Below, one piece after another: positions 1-7,740 of a stretch of DNA of 13,458 bases. The DNA is taken from NCBI GenBank assembly GCA_026770615.1, contig MU631315.1, positions 780,713 to 794,170 on the forward strand, written 5' to 3'. Numbering within the stretch: position 1 is the first letter of the stretch; the number at the start of each line of letters is the position of its first letter. A model generated the notes under the pieces. That model was given only the letters and a program-made list of their open reading frames with translations. It ran no database searches and was not told where the DNA came from. The DNA comes from Pavlovales sp. CCMP2436. Taxonomy: Eukaryota; Haptophyta; Pavlovophyceae; Pavlovales. The position numbers were made by a program, and so were the translations under genes.

Positions 1-54
<54 letters not shown>
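1..54. repeat. poly-G homopolymer at contig edge
   Basis: The first 54 bases are all G. A run this long at the very start of a contig may be a real G-rich tract or a sequencing/assembly artefact; the sequence cannot decide. A shorter G run (189-195) stands directly before the second copy of the repeat that follows, so some G-richness here may be genuine. Confidence 0.9.
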
Positions 55-60
55 CTGTCC

Positions 61-243
61 GATAAAGACCCGGACGCAGCTTGAGTCGTTAGTTATACAA
101 TAGACCGATAAATGGGAGTGGTCTTTGTCGAGAATATGCCGAGGTGGAGAGTCACCACCTGTTTGGCAAAGTAGGATTTAGTGGGCCAGGGGGGGCTGCC
201 AGATAAAGACCCGGACGCAGCTTGGGGCGTTAGTTATACAATA
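61..243 (+). repeat. direct repeat pair, 42 bp, 141 bp apart
   Basis: Positions 61-102 and 202-243 match at about 40 of 42 bases (GATAAAGACCCGGACGCAGC and the bases after it). Both copies follow a G run and CTG. Similarity continues weakly downstream: a GGTGGAGAG motif occurs near 143 and near 263. The copies differ just after the core, where copy 2 has a TATA box and copy 1 has GATAAATGGG. This may be a duplicated promoter or terminal repeat of an element; no coding sequence follows closely. Confidence 0.8.
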
Positions 244-247
244 AAAC

Positions 248-257
248 GTATAAATAG
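248..257 (+). promoter_or_regulatory. candidate TATA box
   Basis: GTATAAATAGGG is a good match to the eukaryotic TATAWAWR core promoter element. It stands in otherwise GC-rich sequence just after the second direct-repeat copy. No convincing plus-strand gene starts downstream, so any transcript would be non-coding or belong to a degraded element. Confidence 0.35.
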
Positions 258-384
258 GGCCGGGTGGAGAGCGCGGAGCAGCCTTCCTACCAAAGCTTGT
301 CATCGCTCATTCCCGTGGGTTTCTAACTCCCGTATTGTTTCTTGTGCGTTCCGGGTCCTTATCGGACAGCGGCCAGGGCCAAGG

Positions 385-560
385 GAGGGGGGGGGATGGG
401 TAGGGGGGGGGGGTAGGGTTTGGACTTGGGCTAGCACCTAGGTTGGGGTTAGGGCAAGTGTCAGGGCTAGCCTTAGCGCTAAGGGTAAGAGGTTTGGGGC
501 TAGGGGGGCTAGGGCTAGGGCTAGGGCCGGTGCCAAGGTCAGGGTTTGCCTGGTCCAGGT
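385..560 (+). repeat. degenerate telomere-like G-rich minisatellite
   Basis: This stretch has many GGGCTA, GGGTTA and GGGGTTAGGG-like units, including three successive CTAGGG near 508-525, plus several G runs of 8 to 11 bases from 385 on. It resembles eroded interstitial telomeric or subtelomeric repeats and could form G-quadruplexes. The G-rich strand runs into the contig rather than toward the left end, opposite to a functional left telomere, so this is not a chromosome terminus in this orientation. The rest of 258-620 holds no recognisable gene. Confidence 0.55.
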
Positions 561-619
561 GGGGAGAGCAAAGTTTGAGCTAACCATAACCTGGTGAACC
601 AGTACAGGCAAGGTCAGGA

Positions 620-1240
620 TCAGGGTGTCACGCGGGTGTCACGCACCTCCATGGGCGGCTCGAGGCACGCGTACTCCTGGCGCAGAACAGTGCCCAGCTC
701 GTCCAGCGCCACTTTGGACATCGAGTAGGCACCCGAGAATGCGTGGCAGAATCGCGCGTAACCCACTTCGCTCGAGATGAACACAGTGCGTCCACGCCGC
801 ATGCGCAGCAGCTCGAAGAACACGCACTGCGTCCTCCAGACGCCAACCACGTTGACGTTGAACACGGCCGAGAACTCCTGCTCGGAGAGCTCCATCAGCG
901 GGCCGGCCGAGTGCATTCCCGCGAAGTGGACAATCCCGTCGATGCCGTCCGACTGGGCCGCGCGTACCAGCTGCGCCGCCTCGTCCATCGACCCCGGGTC
1001 TGTCATGTCGCACGCGACGGGCATGAAGCGGCTTCCGAGCTCGGCAGCGAGCGCGTCGAGCACCCCAGCCTCGCGGTCGCAACCGATGACCTGCACGCCC
1101 TCGTGCACCAGCATGCGCGCCGTGGTGAGCCCGAGGCCGGAGGCCACGCCCGTGAGCAGGACGCACTTGCCATCACGCGCTAAGCGCGTCGAGCTCGTCT
1201 CTTCGCGGGCCCCGTACCACTGGCTAGTCACGCTGCCCAT
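620..1240 (-). CDS. short-chain dehydrogenase/reductase, C-terminally incomplete
   Basis: A 206-residue classical SDR (Rossmann-fold NAD(P)-dependent oxidoreductase). Visible motifs: the nucleotide-binding loop TGVASGLG (residues 30-37); an acidic residue after strand 2 (D55 in GCDRE), which in the family favours NAD(H); the NNAG-like HFAG (105-108); NVNVVG (128-133) with the active-site Asn; SS at 156-157; and the catalytic pair Y172 and K176 in YSMSK. The start is the ATG at 1240. Classical SDRs usually run 250 or more residues; this one stops about 20 residues after K176, so the substrate-binding lobe is missing. A donor-like sequence, GAG/GTGCGTGA, lies at the point where homology ends (about 645), so the last residues may be read-through into an intron or a truncation. 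The substrate is unknown. It is divergent from the SNF2 gene. Confidence 0.75.
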   Translation of the reverse strand: MGSVTSQWYGAREETSSTRLARDGKCVLLTGVASGLGLTTARMLVHEGVQVIGCDREAGVLDALAAELGSRFMPVACDMTDPGSMDEAAQLVRAAQSDGIDGIVHFAGMHSAGPLMELSEQEFSAVFNVNVVGVWRTQCVFFELLRMRRGRTVFISSEVGYARFCHAFSGAYSMSKVALDELGTVLRQEYACLEPPMEVRDTRVTP

Positions 1241-1537
1241 TCTTGTGGGGCGACGAGGTGCTCGGGGCGCTCGAACAAGGTCTCGAACAACTTGTCACGA
1301 GACGTACTCCCCCGACGAGAGTTGTCCCCCCCGCGCGCCAGTTGGACGCCCGGCGCCTGTCCAGATTGAGCTCACGGGACTTTCTGGTAAGGGGAATGCG
1401 AGGGAGGAGCAGCAGGCGGAGGCGCGCCCTAGCGGCGATTTTGATGAGCGCGCGCCTGGGCAGAACGGTGAGGCGCACACGGGGCTGGGGTTCGCCTCGC
1501 GCGGCGCCCGTGACCGCCGCGTCGCGGGCGTGCCGAA
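1241..1537. other. GC-rich spacer between divergent SDR and SNF2 genes
   Basis: About 300 bases between the two divergent genes. It is GC-rich and open in several frames by composition alone. A donor-like GTAAGG occurs at 1387 and another, GTGCGT, at 1538, with a TGCGCAG acceptor-like site ending at 1604, so part of it may be 5' exon or intron of the SNF2 gene. No recognisable domain is encoded. Confidence 0.35.
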
Positions 1538-3357
1538 GTGCGTACTCTGTGCGTCACTCTTACGCCCGCGCCTCGGCCCACCTGCACGCGTGTTACATGC
1601 GCAGTTGTGGAGGAGCCGGTCGACGTGGGCGCTATCGACCATCTGCTTGGCGTCATCACGCCACGGCCCGACCAGATTGAGGGCGTGGAGTGGATCATGC
1701 GCACGCTCAAGGGCGAGAACCTCAAGGGCTGCATCTTGGCCGACGACATGGGCGTCGGCAAGACGCTGCAGGCGCTCTTGGCCTCGCGCAAGTTTGGGCG
1801 CAACGCGCGCGTGCTCTTTCTCGTGCCGAAGGCCATGCTCGACGTGTGGCTGTCGACGGCTCGGACGCTCTTCCCGGGCCAGAGCGTGCGCGCCCTCTTC
1901 GAGAACGGGCTGGCCGCGCCGGAGGCCATCGCGTGCTTCATGGCGGGCGGGGGCTGGCTCTTCATGACGTACCAGTACTACGTCCAGAAAGCGGCCGCAT
2001 TTGGCTGGGGCGGTGGGGGCGCGCGCATCGATCTGCTCGTCTGCGACGAGGCGCACCAACTCGCGAACGAGTCGGAGAGGCGCCGGGTGGTCTCGGCCGC
2101 CCCATCGGTGAAGAGGCTGCTGCTCACGGCTACGCCCGTCTCGAACAACCGGCGCGAGCTCTAGTCCCTGCTCGATCTGGCGCATCCCGGGTGCGTCGGC
2201 CACTGTTTCAAAAGCGGCTGGGGCTGGATGGAGGCGGGCGATCACGGCACCGCCGACTCTGCTGGGCAGCCCGAAGAAGTCGCCGCTGCAGTGCGGGCGT
2301 GGTGGTCGGAGCGGGCGCAGCACTTTGTGCATGCGCTGACGGCGAAGTACCTCCTCCGCCGCGTGATGACCGCAGAGGAGCGGGGAATCCCGCCCCGCCA
2401 CGACTACATCGTGCAGGCCAAAGTGAGCCCGTTCCAGATGCGCTGGCGCGAGCTGTCGAACAGGGTACCTGGGGTGGCCGGCGCAGCGCCTCGCGCGCTC
2501 ACCTGCAGCGCTTGATCGCCACCGACCCCGCCCTCCTGGGCACCGCCGCGGAGCCACATGCGAGCATCGCCAACTCGCCCGCTATCCGCGGCCTGCTGCC
2601 CGCCTCCTACCAGCACGCAGACGACACGCCCGGGAAGCGCTCCCCCAAGCTGGCGCTCTGTCTGTCGATCGTGCGCGCCGTCATCAAGCGCGGCGATGAG
2701 TGGTCGGGCGAGAAGATCGTACTCTTCGCCTCCGAGACGAAGCCGATCAAGCAGTACATGCACGCGCTCGCATTCGAATTCAAGAACGATTCGGATTTTA
2801 CTGGGCGGCAGGCCGTGTACAGCGGCTCGGCGGGCGACAAGAAGCTCCTCGCTGCGTTCAACGACCCCGCCAACCGTCTCTGCGTGCTCTGGGTGTCGAC
2901 CAAGGCCGGCGGCACGGGGATTACTCTCATCGGCGCGAATCGGGCCATCATCTTCCATCCGACGCACAACCCCGCGCACGACCTGCAGGCCTTCGGTCGG
3001 CTCTGGCGCCCTGGACAAACCGAAACGGTCATCCAGTACCGCGTCGTGACACGCGACAGCGCTGACGAGCGGATCCTACTTCGGCAGATGAGCAAGAACG
3101 AGTTCGCCCGGGTCGATCTCAACCAGCACGCGCCGCCAGTCGACATGAGCGATGGCGGCGCAGGCTCGCTCTGCGAGGCACCGCGCGAGAAAGAGGCAGT
3201 GCACGCAGCCGACGCGGATCCGGACGCGCCCGGCGGGTACAGCCTCGCGGCGCTCGTTGGGAGTGCGCCGGTGAGGCACCTGGCGGACCAGCTTCTCAGC
3301 GAGTTCATTATGACGAACGAGCTCGTGGAGGCCGTCTACGACTCTCCCCGCCTGTAG
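1538..3357 (+). pseudogene. SNF2-family DEAH-box ATPase/helicase, interrupted
   Basis: SNF2 ATPases translocate on DNA and remodel chromatin or repair complexes. All main motifs are here: the Q-like RPDQIEGVEW before the ATPase core; Walker A DDMGVGKT (1742-1765); motif II DEAH (2045-2056); motif III LTATP (2123-2137). In the second lobe are motif IV-like KIVLFAS (about 2713), motif V STKAGGTGITL (about 2896) and motif VI QAFGRLWRPGQT (about 2984). Two lesions break it. An in-frame TAG (2162-2164) falls where the family pattern NNxxELYSLL has Tyr. A shift from frame 2 to frame 1 lies between about 2450 and 2510, near GGGG at 2473. After the TAG the same frame continues to about 2470. The 5' end is unresolved: position 1538 is GTG, not ATG. 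No extra chromatin-reader domain is seen. Downstream neighbour is an AT-rich spacer. Confidence 0.8.
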
Positions 3358-3359
3358 GG

Positions 3360-3860
3360 CTCCGTATAATTAGATATATAATTAGATAGAATAGTTAACG
3401 TATAACAATATCGTGAATAAACAGAATTTATACTACGCTAGGCCGATTACTGATTACTTACCGCGCTTGCAGATCTAACCACCAGATTGGTGAACATGCG
3501 TTAGTGCTCAATAGCAGTTACATGCCTGGCGGAACCCAGCATATTTGGGGAAAATATTCATGTTGTACAACACGTGTTGAACCATGCTGAGCCGCTCATA
3601 TATAAATTGTATAACGAAATACAGTAGTACGGTCGTTCGTCTTTTAGATTCTATTGTTAGATTTATTTTGAAATGTTCGTAGCAAACCACACGCTAGTTC
3701 ACATAGTTGCTTTGAAAAGCATTGAATACTCTGCTTTATTCGATATATAGCCAATAATTATTAGATGCATTCTAGTTAAACGTGAAAGATGTATGGGTTA
3801 TATTATAGAATAAGCGATTAACTTAGTAATTTTATAAACTTCAATATCATTAAATTAGAA
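3360..3860. other. AT-rich intergenic or intronic block
   Basis: An abrupt change from GC-rich coding sequence to clearly AT-rich sequence. It holds a duplicated ATAATTAGATA-type motif near 3366 and 3379 and an imperfect palindrome at 3559-3586 centred on CACGTG. No open frame here looks coding. A donor-like GTGAGTAA on the minus strand (about 3861-3869) means part of it could be an intron of a minus-strand gene. Confidence 0.5.
3416..3421 (+). terminator. candidate polyadenylation signal
   Basis: AATAAA lies about 60 bases after the stop codon of the SNF2 frame, a usual distance for a eukaryotic 3' UTR. The whole stretch is AT-rich, so a chance occurrence is quite possible. Confidence 0.35.
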
Positions 3861-4078
3861 TTACTCACGGGCACCCTCTGAGTCGCCAGATTGCTCCTCC
3901 TCCTCTGAATCTCCCTGCAGCTCGCAATCGGACGCCTCCGATGCTGACTTTGAGCCGCGGTCTGATTCGTCTACTTCTGAATTTAAAAACTGCAATAAGC
4001 CACGCTGGAAGGCCCTGGCTGAATGCAGAATGGGAGATGTGCTGGTATGTGCCCAGCAGCCCACGCGGAGTGAACTCA
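3861..4078 (-). pseudogene. acidic-tailed minus-strand coding fragment
   Basis: Read on the minus strand, about 70 codons end in a Glu/Asp/Ser-rich tail (the EEEE run precedes QSGDSEG) and a TAA at 3861-3863. Composition suggests genuine coding sequence, for example an acidic nuclear protein tail, but no family is recognised. A GTGAGTAA donor-like site overlaps the stop, so this may be an exon end rather than a true C-terminus. A second minus frame (HEFTPRGLLGTYQHISHS and onward) also looks plausible for the first part, so a frameshift near 3985 is possible. It abuts, in opposite orientation, the RNase H-like fragment starting near 4090. Confidence 0.3.
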
Positions 4079-4089
4079 TGACAGCTTGA

Positions 4090-4593
4090 GACACGGACAT
4101 CACTGACTTGTCGCCAGCGGAGCAAGCTATCCTCCAAGGAACGCAGGTGCCGGGTCTAGAAAAATGCAAACGGCTGGACAAACTCTTCACAGAAGAGGCC
4201 AAGAAGCGGCTCAAAAACCCAAACCATGAGATCCGTGACGAAGTACTAGCCATGCTGATTAAGGCCCTTAAAAGTGAACTCGATGGGCCCGTGCGCTTCT
4301 GGTATGTCACAAGAAATACACAAGCCTTCCTGAAGGCGCGTCATTCAATTACAAATGCCCTTAATATGCCGATTTTTAATGCACCTCGGAAAATACAGGT
4401 AGCAGTAGATGGATCACACAAGGTTTTCGAAGATGGTACTCATGTGGCCTCTGGGGCATGTGCCTATGTGATTACCAATCGCTTCACGCACCCCTCAACA
4501 CAAGAGGTGCACATCGTCTATTGCACCTTTGACGGTGAGCAGGATGTAGCCCATGGAGAAATTAGCGGAATATCTCTTGCTCTACAATTTTGA
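4090..4593 (+). pseudogene. RNase H-like domain of a retroelement, 5'-truncated
   Basis: The frame opens at 4090, after a TGA at 4087, and stops at 4593; there is no ATG at its start. The second half resembles RNase HI of reverse-transcriptase polyproteins: VAVDGSHK gives the first catalytic Asp, about 50 residues later HGEISGISLAL gives the catalytic Glu in the AELYAI-AL pattern, and GACAYVI lies between. The third Asp is not in this frame; a frame-2 reading just beyond the stop (about 4609-4650, KINGDTHDI) may supply it, implying a frameshift. The preceding part (EIRDEVLAMLIKALKSEL) is helical and unrecognised. No reverse transcriptase core lies upstream, which fits a 5'-truncated, dead-on-arrival non-LTR copy. 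GC content is more balanced than the neighbouring host genes. Confidence 0.5.
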
Positions 4594-4629
4594 CTGTCCC
4601 CGAGCCTGGGACCCGCCAAATCAAAATCA

Positions 4630-4980
4630 ATGGCGACACACATGATATCTCGGCCGGACTACTTCTCCGGAAGGGTAGGATTACGTGTCAAAGAAGAGCT
4701 CAGAAAGAAGGACGTCGACACCGGTGACGCACCCATTCCCGGCGACTTACACTACACTCTCCTACGCCATAGCCTTAGAATGCACAAATCACGCGAAGCG
4801 GCAATCAAAGCATCATCGGCGTCAACCAAGGACAATAGATCATTATACGACGCGTATAAGTTTAAGGTAGCCATGTGGGCCGCCCGGACAGCTGAGCGGG
4901 CAGTAATACAAGCCCATACCCCCAACGGACAGCATCGCGCAAAACAAGGAACCATCCGCCTTACCTCCTATGCAGTATGA
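4630..4980 (+). pseudogene. unrecognised retroelement frame following the RNase H-like part
   Basis: A 116-codon frame beginning with ATG. The middle (MHKSREAAIKASS, then YKFKVAMWAARTAERAV) is Ala/Lys-rich and probably helical; no family is recognised. It ends inside the first copy of the Pro-rich DNA repeat, but in a different frame from the rest of the repeat, so a shift near 4900 separates it from the following protein. It is most simply the continuation of the same decayed element. Confidence 0.35.
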
Positions 4981-5150
4981 GCCCATACCCTCAACAGACA
5001 GCATCGCCCAAAACGAAGCACCAGCGGCCATACCACCTATGCAGTATGAGCCCATACCCCTAACGGACAGCATCGCTCAGTATGAGCCCATATCCCCAAC
5101 GGATATACCACCTATACAGCAAGAGCCCATACCCCCAACGGACACCAGTG
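4908..5150 (+). repeat. Pro-rich coding tandem repeat (QYEPIPxTDSIAQ)
   Basis: At least five imperfect copies of a unit containing GAGCCCATACCCCCAACGGA occur between 4908 and 5145, some joined by a longer spacer (CCTCCTATGCAGTAT). The unit length varies because the spacer is present or absent. In frame 2 the copies read as Glu-Pro-Ile-Pro-x-Thr-Asp repeats. The first copy begins directly after an in-frame TAA (about 4905). Confidence 0.8.
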
Positions 5151-5650
5151 CACTGACCACCCCTGCCAAACGAAGATGCCTGATGCGCAACCAACCTACG
5201 AATAATGAAGATTCATTAACAGGTGTAAACCCGACCATACCTTCCATGCAGCCGAAGCCCACCCTCAGGCTCAGCCGAGGCCAGCAACGCTTACGCACAT
5301 CAAACGTGGAAAAACGCAACCAGAGACCGTCTCGAACCAAAACCTCATTATTACCAGGAGCAGCCAGTCCCACCGAACCATAAACAGGACCAGCCAGTCC
5401 CGCCATAAACCACGAATCTGCAGCAGGCCCGTCACGCATGCAAGCACTGATCCATGACAAGTCCTTCATATTCACACACCACTCACGCACACTGCGCTCA
5501 GCAACTAAACGGGCCCTTGAAACCGGCCAGTCACCCACGCTGCCACACCACTCGGGCGACAAAAAACCTAAAACCAAACATGCGCCAGCAAGCTCAAAGT
5601 CTCCAAAACGCAAACATGAGCCAGCAAGCCCGCCACACCCCGCAACCTAA
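4970..5650 (+). pseudogene. Pro-rich repeat / Lys-rich tail protein of the retroelement, one in-frame stop
   Basis: One reading frame runs from the repeat through to 5650 with a single TAA at 5381-5383. It has three parts: QYEPIP-type repeats; a basic Ser/Arg/Asn-rich stretch (TLRLSRGQQRLRTSN and onward); and a Lys/Pro/His-rich tail (KKPKTKHAPASSKSPKRKHE). No enzymatic motif is seen. Low-complexity, basic, disordered linkers like this are common in retroelement polyproteins, where they bind nucleic acid, but that is inference. The frame also reads openly upstream of the ATG at 4970 to about 4908. It could instead be a host low-complexity protein. Confidence 0.4.
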
Positions 5651-5961
5651 AGTCCTGCGCCCGAGACCCACCCCCGTCAAGAGGTGGGATAGAATGGGCC
5701 AGCAAATAAGCGCGCATATTTGTGTTTTTTCTCAACACATGCGAGCCAGGCTAGCGAGGAAGTAATGTTTGGGATGCGCGAAGGTGGGCCGCACTCGCAG
5801 ACGGTGCTGCATTTTCAGACGACGCGAGGGAGAGCAGTGGAGGTCGGTCAGCGCGCCAGTCGAGAGTCGTCAGTCGTCGATTGTCGTGTGGCTGAATTGA
5901 TCAGCGGTGGGGCCGGAACAACTACCGAATTTCATCCTACAATGCATATCGGGATCTACAC
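5651..5961. other. stretch without a recognisable gene
   Basis: About 310 bases between the Lys-rich tail and the minus-strand fragment. Open frames are short and unrecognised. A few GTCGT-type direct repeats lie near 5860-5887. It may be the 3' untranslated part of the retroelement copy or flanking host DNA. Confidence 0.35.
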
Positions 5962-6252
5962 TTACTGATAGGGATTCAAGCTGGCGTCTGACTGTTCTGA
6001 ATGTTGTGCTGGTCTGAGCGCTGCGTCGCCCATTGCCTGCTGCGTGCCTTGGTCGGCTGCGCTGGCTTGGGCGCCACCGCGCGTGCCGATGGATCTCCGG
6101 TAGTGTGCCCGGGCAAGGGCGTTTAGGGAGATGATCTGCTGGTTGCTGTTTGTCGTGTTCCCGCGCTGGGCAGCGATCGGGGCCAGCGCGCTCAAGCGCG
6201 CGAGCAGCAGCTGCGCATGGCCGCGTGCCGCGATCGTACCGATCGTGTCGAT
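5962..6252 (-). pseudogene. minus-strand coding fragment, unknown family
   Basis: Read on the minus strand, about 96 codons between a TAG near 6253 and a TAA at 5962-5964 look coding: QLIDTIGTIAARGHAQLLLA, then LSALAPIAAQRGN, a helical NQQIISLNALARAHYRR, and a polar disordered tail ending ASLNPYQ. There is no initiator Met near the start, so this is a C-terminal fragment or exon. No family is recognised. It ends head-on where the plus-strand zinc-knuckle frame begins, so the two were joined by insertion or rearrangement around 6240. Confidence 0.35.
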
Positions 6253-6579
6253 GAGTTGCTATACAATGCTGATATTGCAGCCGAGTTCCCAGAAATTGGC
6301 CAATGCAGGGCAATTAAGGGGGGAAAGTCCACCAAGATGAGCATAAAGTGCCCTCTGTGCGTGGCAGCAGTAGAGCGATGGCCAGGGGAGGACCCCAGAG
6401 ACCACTTATTCCGGAGATGCCCTGAGACAGATGCTATTCGTGTAGCACTCAAGCAGGCCCTGATTGCAGCAGTGGAAGAAGCCACAGACGACAACATCTC
6501 CAAAGGCGGAGCCCGTTCTACCGCATCAGCAGTCATGGCGAGGGAAAACTCCTATGCGGGACAGATAGACCAGAAGTAA
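6217..6579 (+). pseudogene. CCHC zinc-knuckle fragment of a non-LTR retrotransposon
   Basis: A 120-codon frame with C45, C48, H63 and C68 (CPLC, then DHLFRRC), spaced C-x2-C-x14-H-x4-C. This pattern follows the reverse transcriptase in many non-LTR (LINE) polyproteins and binds nucleic acid. The first residues, before about ELLYNADIAAEFPE, overlap the opposing minus-strand fragment and are probably not original. No reverse transcriptase core is present upstream, so this is a truncated copy. At its end the reading shifts from frame 1 to frame 3 near 6540-6580, where the next frame continues. Confidence 0.6.
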
Positions 6580-6842
6580 AAGATATCATAGACCAGGATA
6601 GAGAGAGCTCTGCACAAGGTAGCTGGAAAGACGACGAAGGCCGACCCATAGTGATCAAGCGCGGGCTGCTGCAGAAGGAGGTGGTATCAAGCAGCCTCAG
6701 AATGCACTGCAAACGGAGGACTGCCCTACTGCGAATGCAGATGAAGGCAGGAGATAAACTCACCGCACAGCACGGCAACACTTTTACATGCTTGCCATTA
6801 GAGACTGCAAGGTTAGAAAGGTGTTACTGCAAGGGCTTATAG
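6540..6842 (+). pseudogene. retroelement polyprotein remnant between zinc knuckle and OTU-like part
   Basis: Frame 3 is open from at least 6486 to a TAG at 6840-6842 and reads PEVKDIIDQDRESSAQGS followed by a basic stretch (HCKRRTALLRMQMKAGD). No family is recognised. It overlaps the following frame by about 55 bases, with the likely shift near 6780. Its place between two domains of the same style makes it part of the same decayed polyprotein. Confidence 0.4.
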
Positions 6843-7378
6843 TCACCCAGGCAAGCCCGATCAGCCCACCGCCCAAGAAAGCCAGTAGTGGCACTGGCCA
6901 GGTTGTTATTACTATCGGGGTACCTAACGCTAGGACTAACACCTCACCATCCAACCCAGCGGGTCCACGGGCAGCAGGAAGAAAGGCTAGCAGAGCACAA
7001 AAAGCCCCTACAGAGTAAGAAGCCGTCACAATCACTGGAGATCTACGGACAAGCGAACCGGCTGGCAACCTGAAAGCGCTACTGGCAAGTGTAAACCTAA
7101 CCCACGCAAGCATACAAGGTGACGAAAACTGCCTCCCCTACGCTGTGCTGAGAAGCGCAGGAAAGACGGTTAGCTGGGAGGCAGCCATAGCACTACGAAA
7201 TGCGGCAATCACACATGCCCTTAGCCTCCCGCAACACGTCCAGGAGCAGTTGAATCTACGCAGACCGGAGAACGTAGATGACCCTATGGGCAACCATCTT
7301 GACCACCGGCTAATCCGTAACGTTTGGCCAATCGAAGCGCAAGCAAAGTACGGGCCACCTCACTTCGGACCAAATTAG
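6788..7378 (+). pseudogene. linker plus OTU-like cysteine protease domain, one in-frame TAA
   Basis: Frame 2 runs 197 codons from an ATG at 6788 to TAG 7376-7378 with one internal TAA (7016-7018). The first half is a Pro/Lys/Ala-rich linker. The second half contains IQGDENCLPYAVLRSAG, matching the D-G/E-N-C-L-F/Y-A active-site signature of OTU-family cysteine proteases, with Cys encoded at 7130-7132. A candidate catalytic His is PHF at 7361-7363, about 77 residues later. OTU enzymes cleave ubiquitin or polyprotein links, and OTU domains do occur in some retroelement polyproteins. The Cys-His spacing is short and the middle (MGNHLDHRL) only loosely resembles the family, so part of the domain may be deleted. 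The MITE begins 6 bases after the stop. Confidence 0.4.
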
Positions 7379-7384
7379 GCAGTA

Positions 7385-7617
7385 CAGGTGATCGCGGGCA
7401 ATAAGAAACCGTCGTGTTAAGAAACTGAGCCTCTTTTTTTTGCATTGTTTGTATGTAATTTTAAAAAATTAAGCATTGTTTGTATGTCATTTGCTAAGAA
7501 ACTCAGCCTCAACCTCAAAAAGCGCCGTTCTTATTGCCCGCGATCCCCTCTATTGAAGGGCCAAACACGAGGCTCAGTTTCTTAACACGATGGCTTCTTA
7601 TTGCCCGCGATCCCCTG
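7385..7617. mobile_element. MITE with 49-bp terminal inverted repeats, TA target duplication
   Basis: The left arm 7385-7433 and the right arm 7569-7617 are inverted copies matching at 46 of 49 bases (ends CAGGTGATCGCG and CGCGATCCCCTG). TA dinucleotides flank both ends (7383-7384, 7618-7619), as expected for Tc1/mariner-type insertion. The 233-bp length carries no transposase, so it is non-autonomous. Inside are a 15-bp direct duplication (7442-7456, 7473-7487), a second copy of the right-end 22 bp (7528-7549 versus 7595-7616) and a second copy of the inner left arm (7495-7510), suggesting internal duplication or nested insertion. It landed just after the OTU-like stop codon. Confidence 0.85.
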
Positions 7618-7740
7618 TAGTCTTAACGTAACCAATTAAATGATATTATTAAAAGTGTGCATACGATTCCATCCGTCTCACAACCTCTCGCTCTCTCTCT
7701 GTCAAAGCTTGCACGATCTCGTCTGTGAGTAAGCGCGAGT
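7618..7740. other. spacer with CT-rich tract
   Basis: AT-rich sequence followed by a pyrimidine tract (CTCTCTCTCT near 7690). No gene is seen. It may be the 3' flank of the retroelement copy displaced by the MITE. Confidence 0.4.

Noticed and set aside
181..441. Plus-strand 86-codon open frame
   Set aside because: It lies across G runs and repeats, opens with GTG and has no protein-like composition; GC-rich DNA gives such frames by chance.
1..560. Chromosome telomere at the left end
   Set aside because: The telomere-like units are degenerate and G-rich on the strand running inward, opposite to a left telomere; the poly-G run is not a telomere repeat.
777..1967. 396-codon plus-strand open frame
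   Set aside because: It is antisense to the SDR gene and out of frame with the SNF2 motifs; its Arg/Ser/Ala-rich composition is typical of a shadow frame in GC-rich DNA.
1295..3308. Long minus-strand frames opposite the SNF2 gene
   Set aside because: Recognisable motifs are all on the plus strand; the minus frames are Arg/Ala-rich shadows.
3559..3586. Palindrome around CACGTG as a functional E-box
   Set aside because: It is a real imperfect palindrome, but nothing nearby ties it to a promoter; one isolated CACGTG is expected by chance.
3508..3690. 60-codon minus-strand open frame in the AT-rich block
   Set aside because: No recognisable motif, AT-driven composition and no supporting context.
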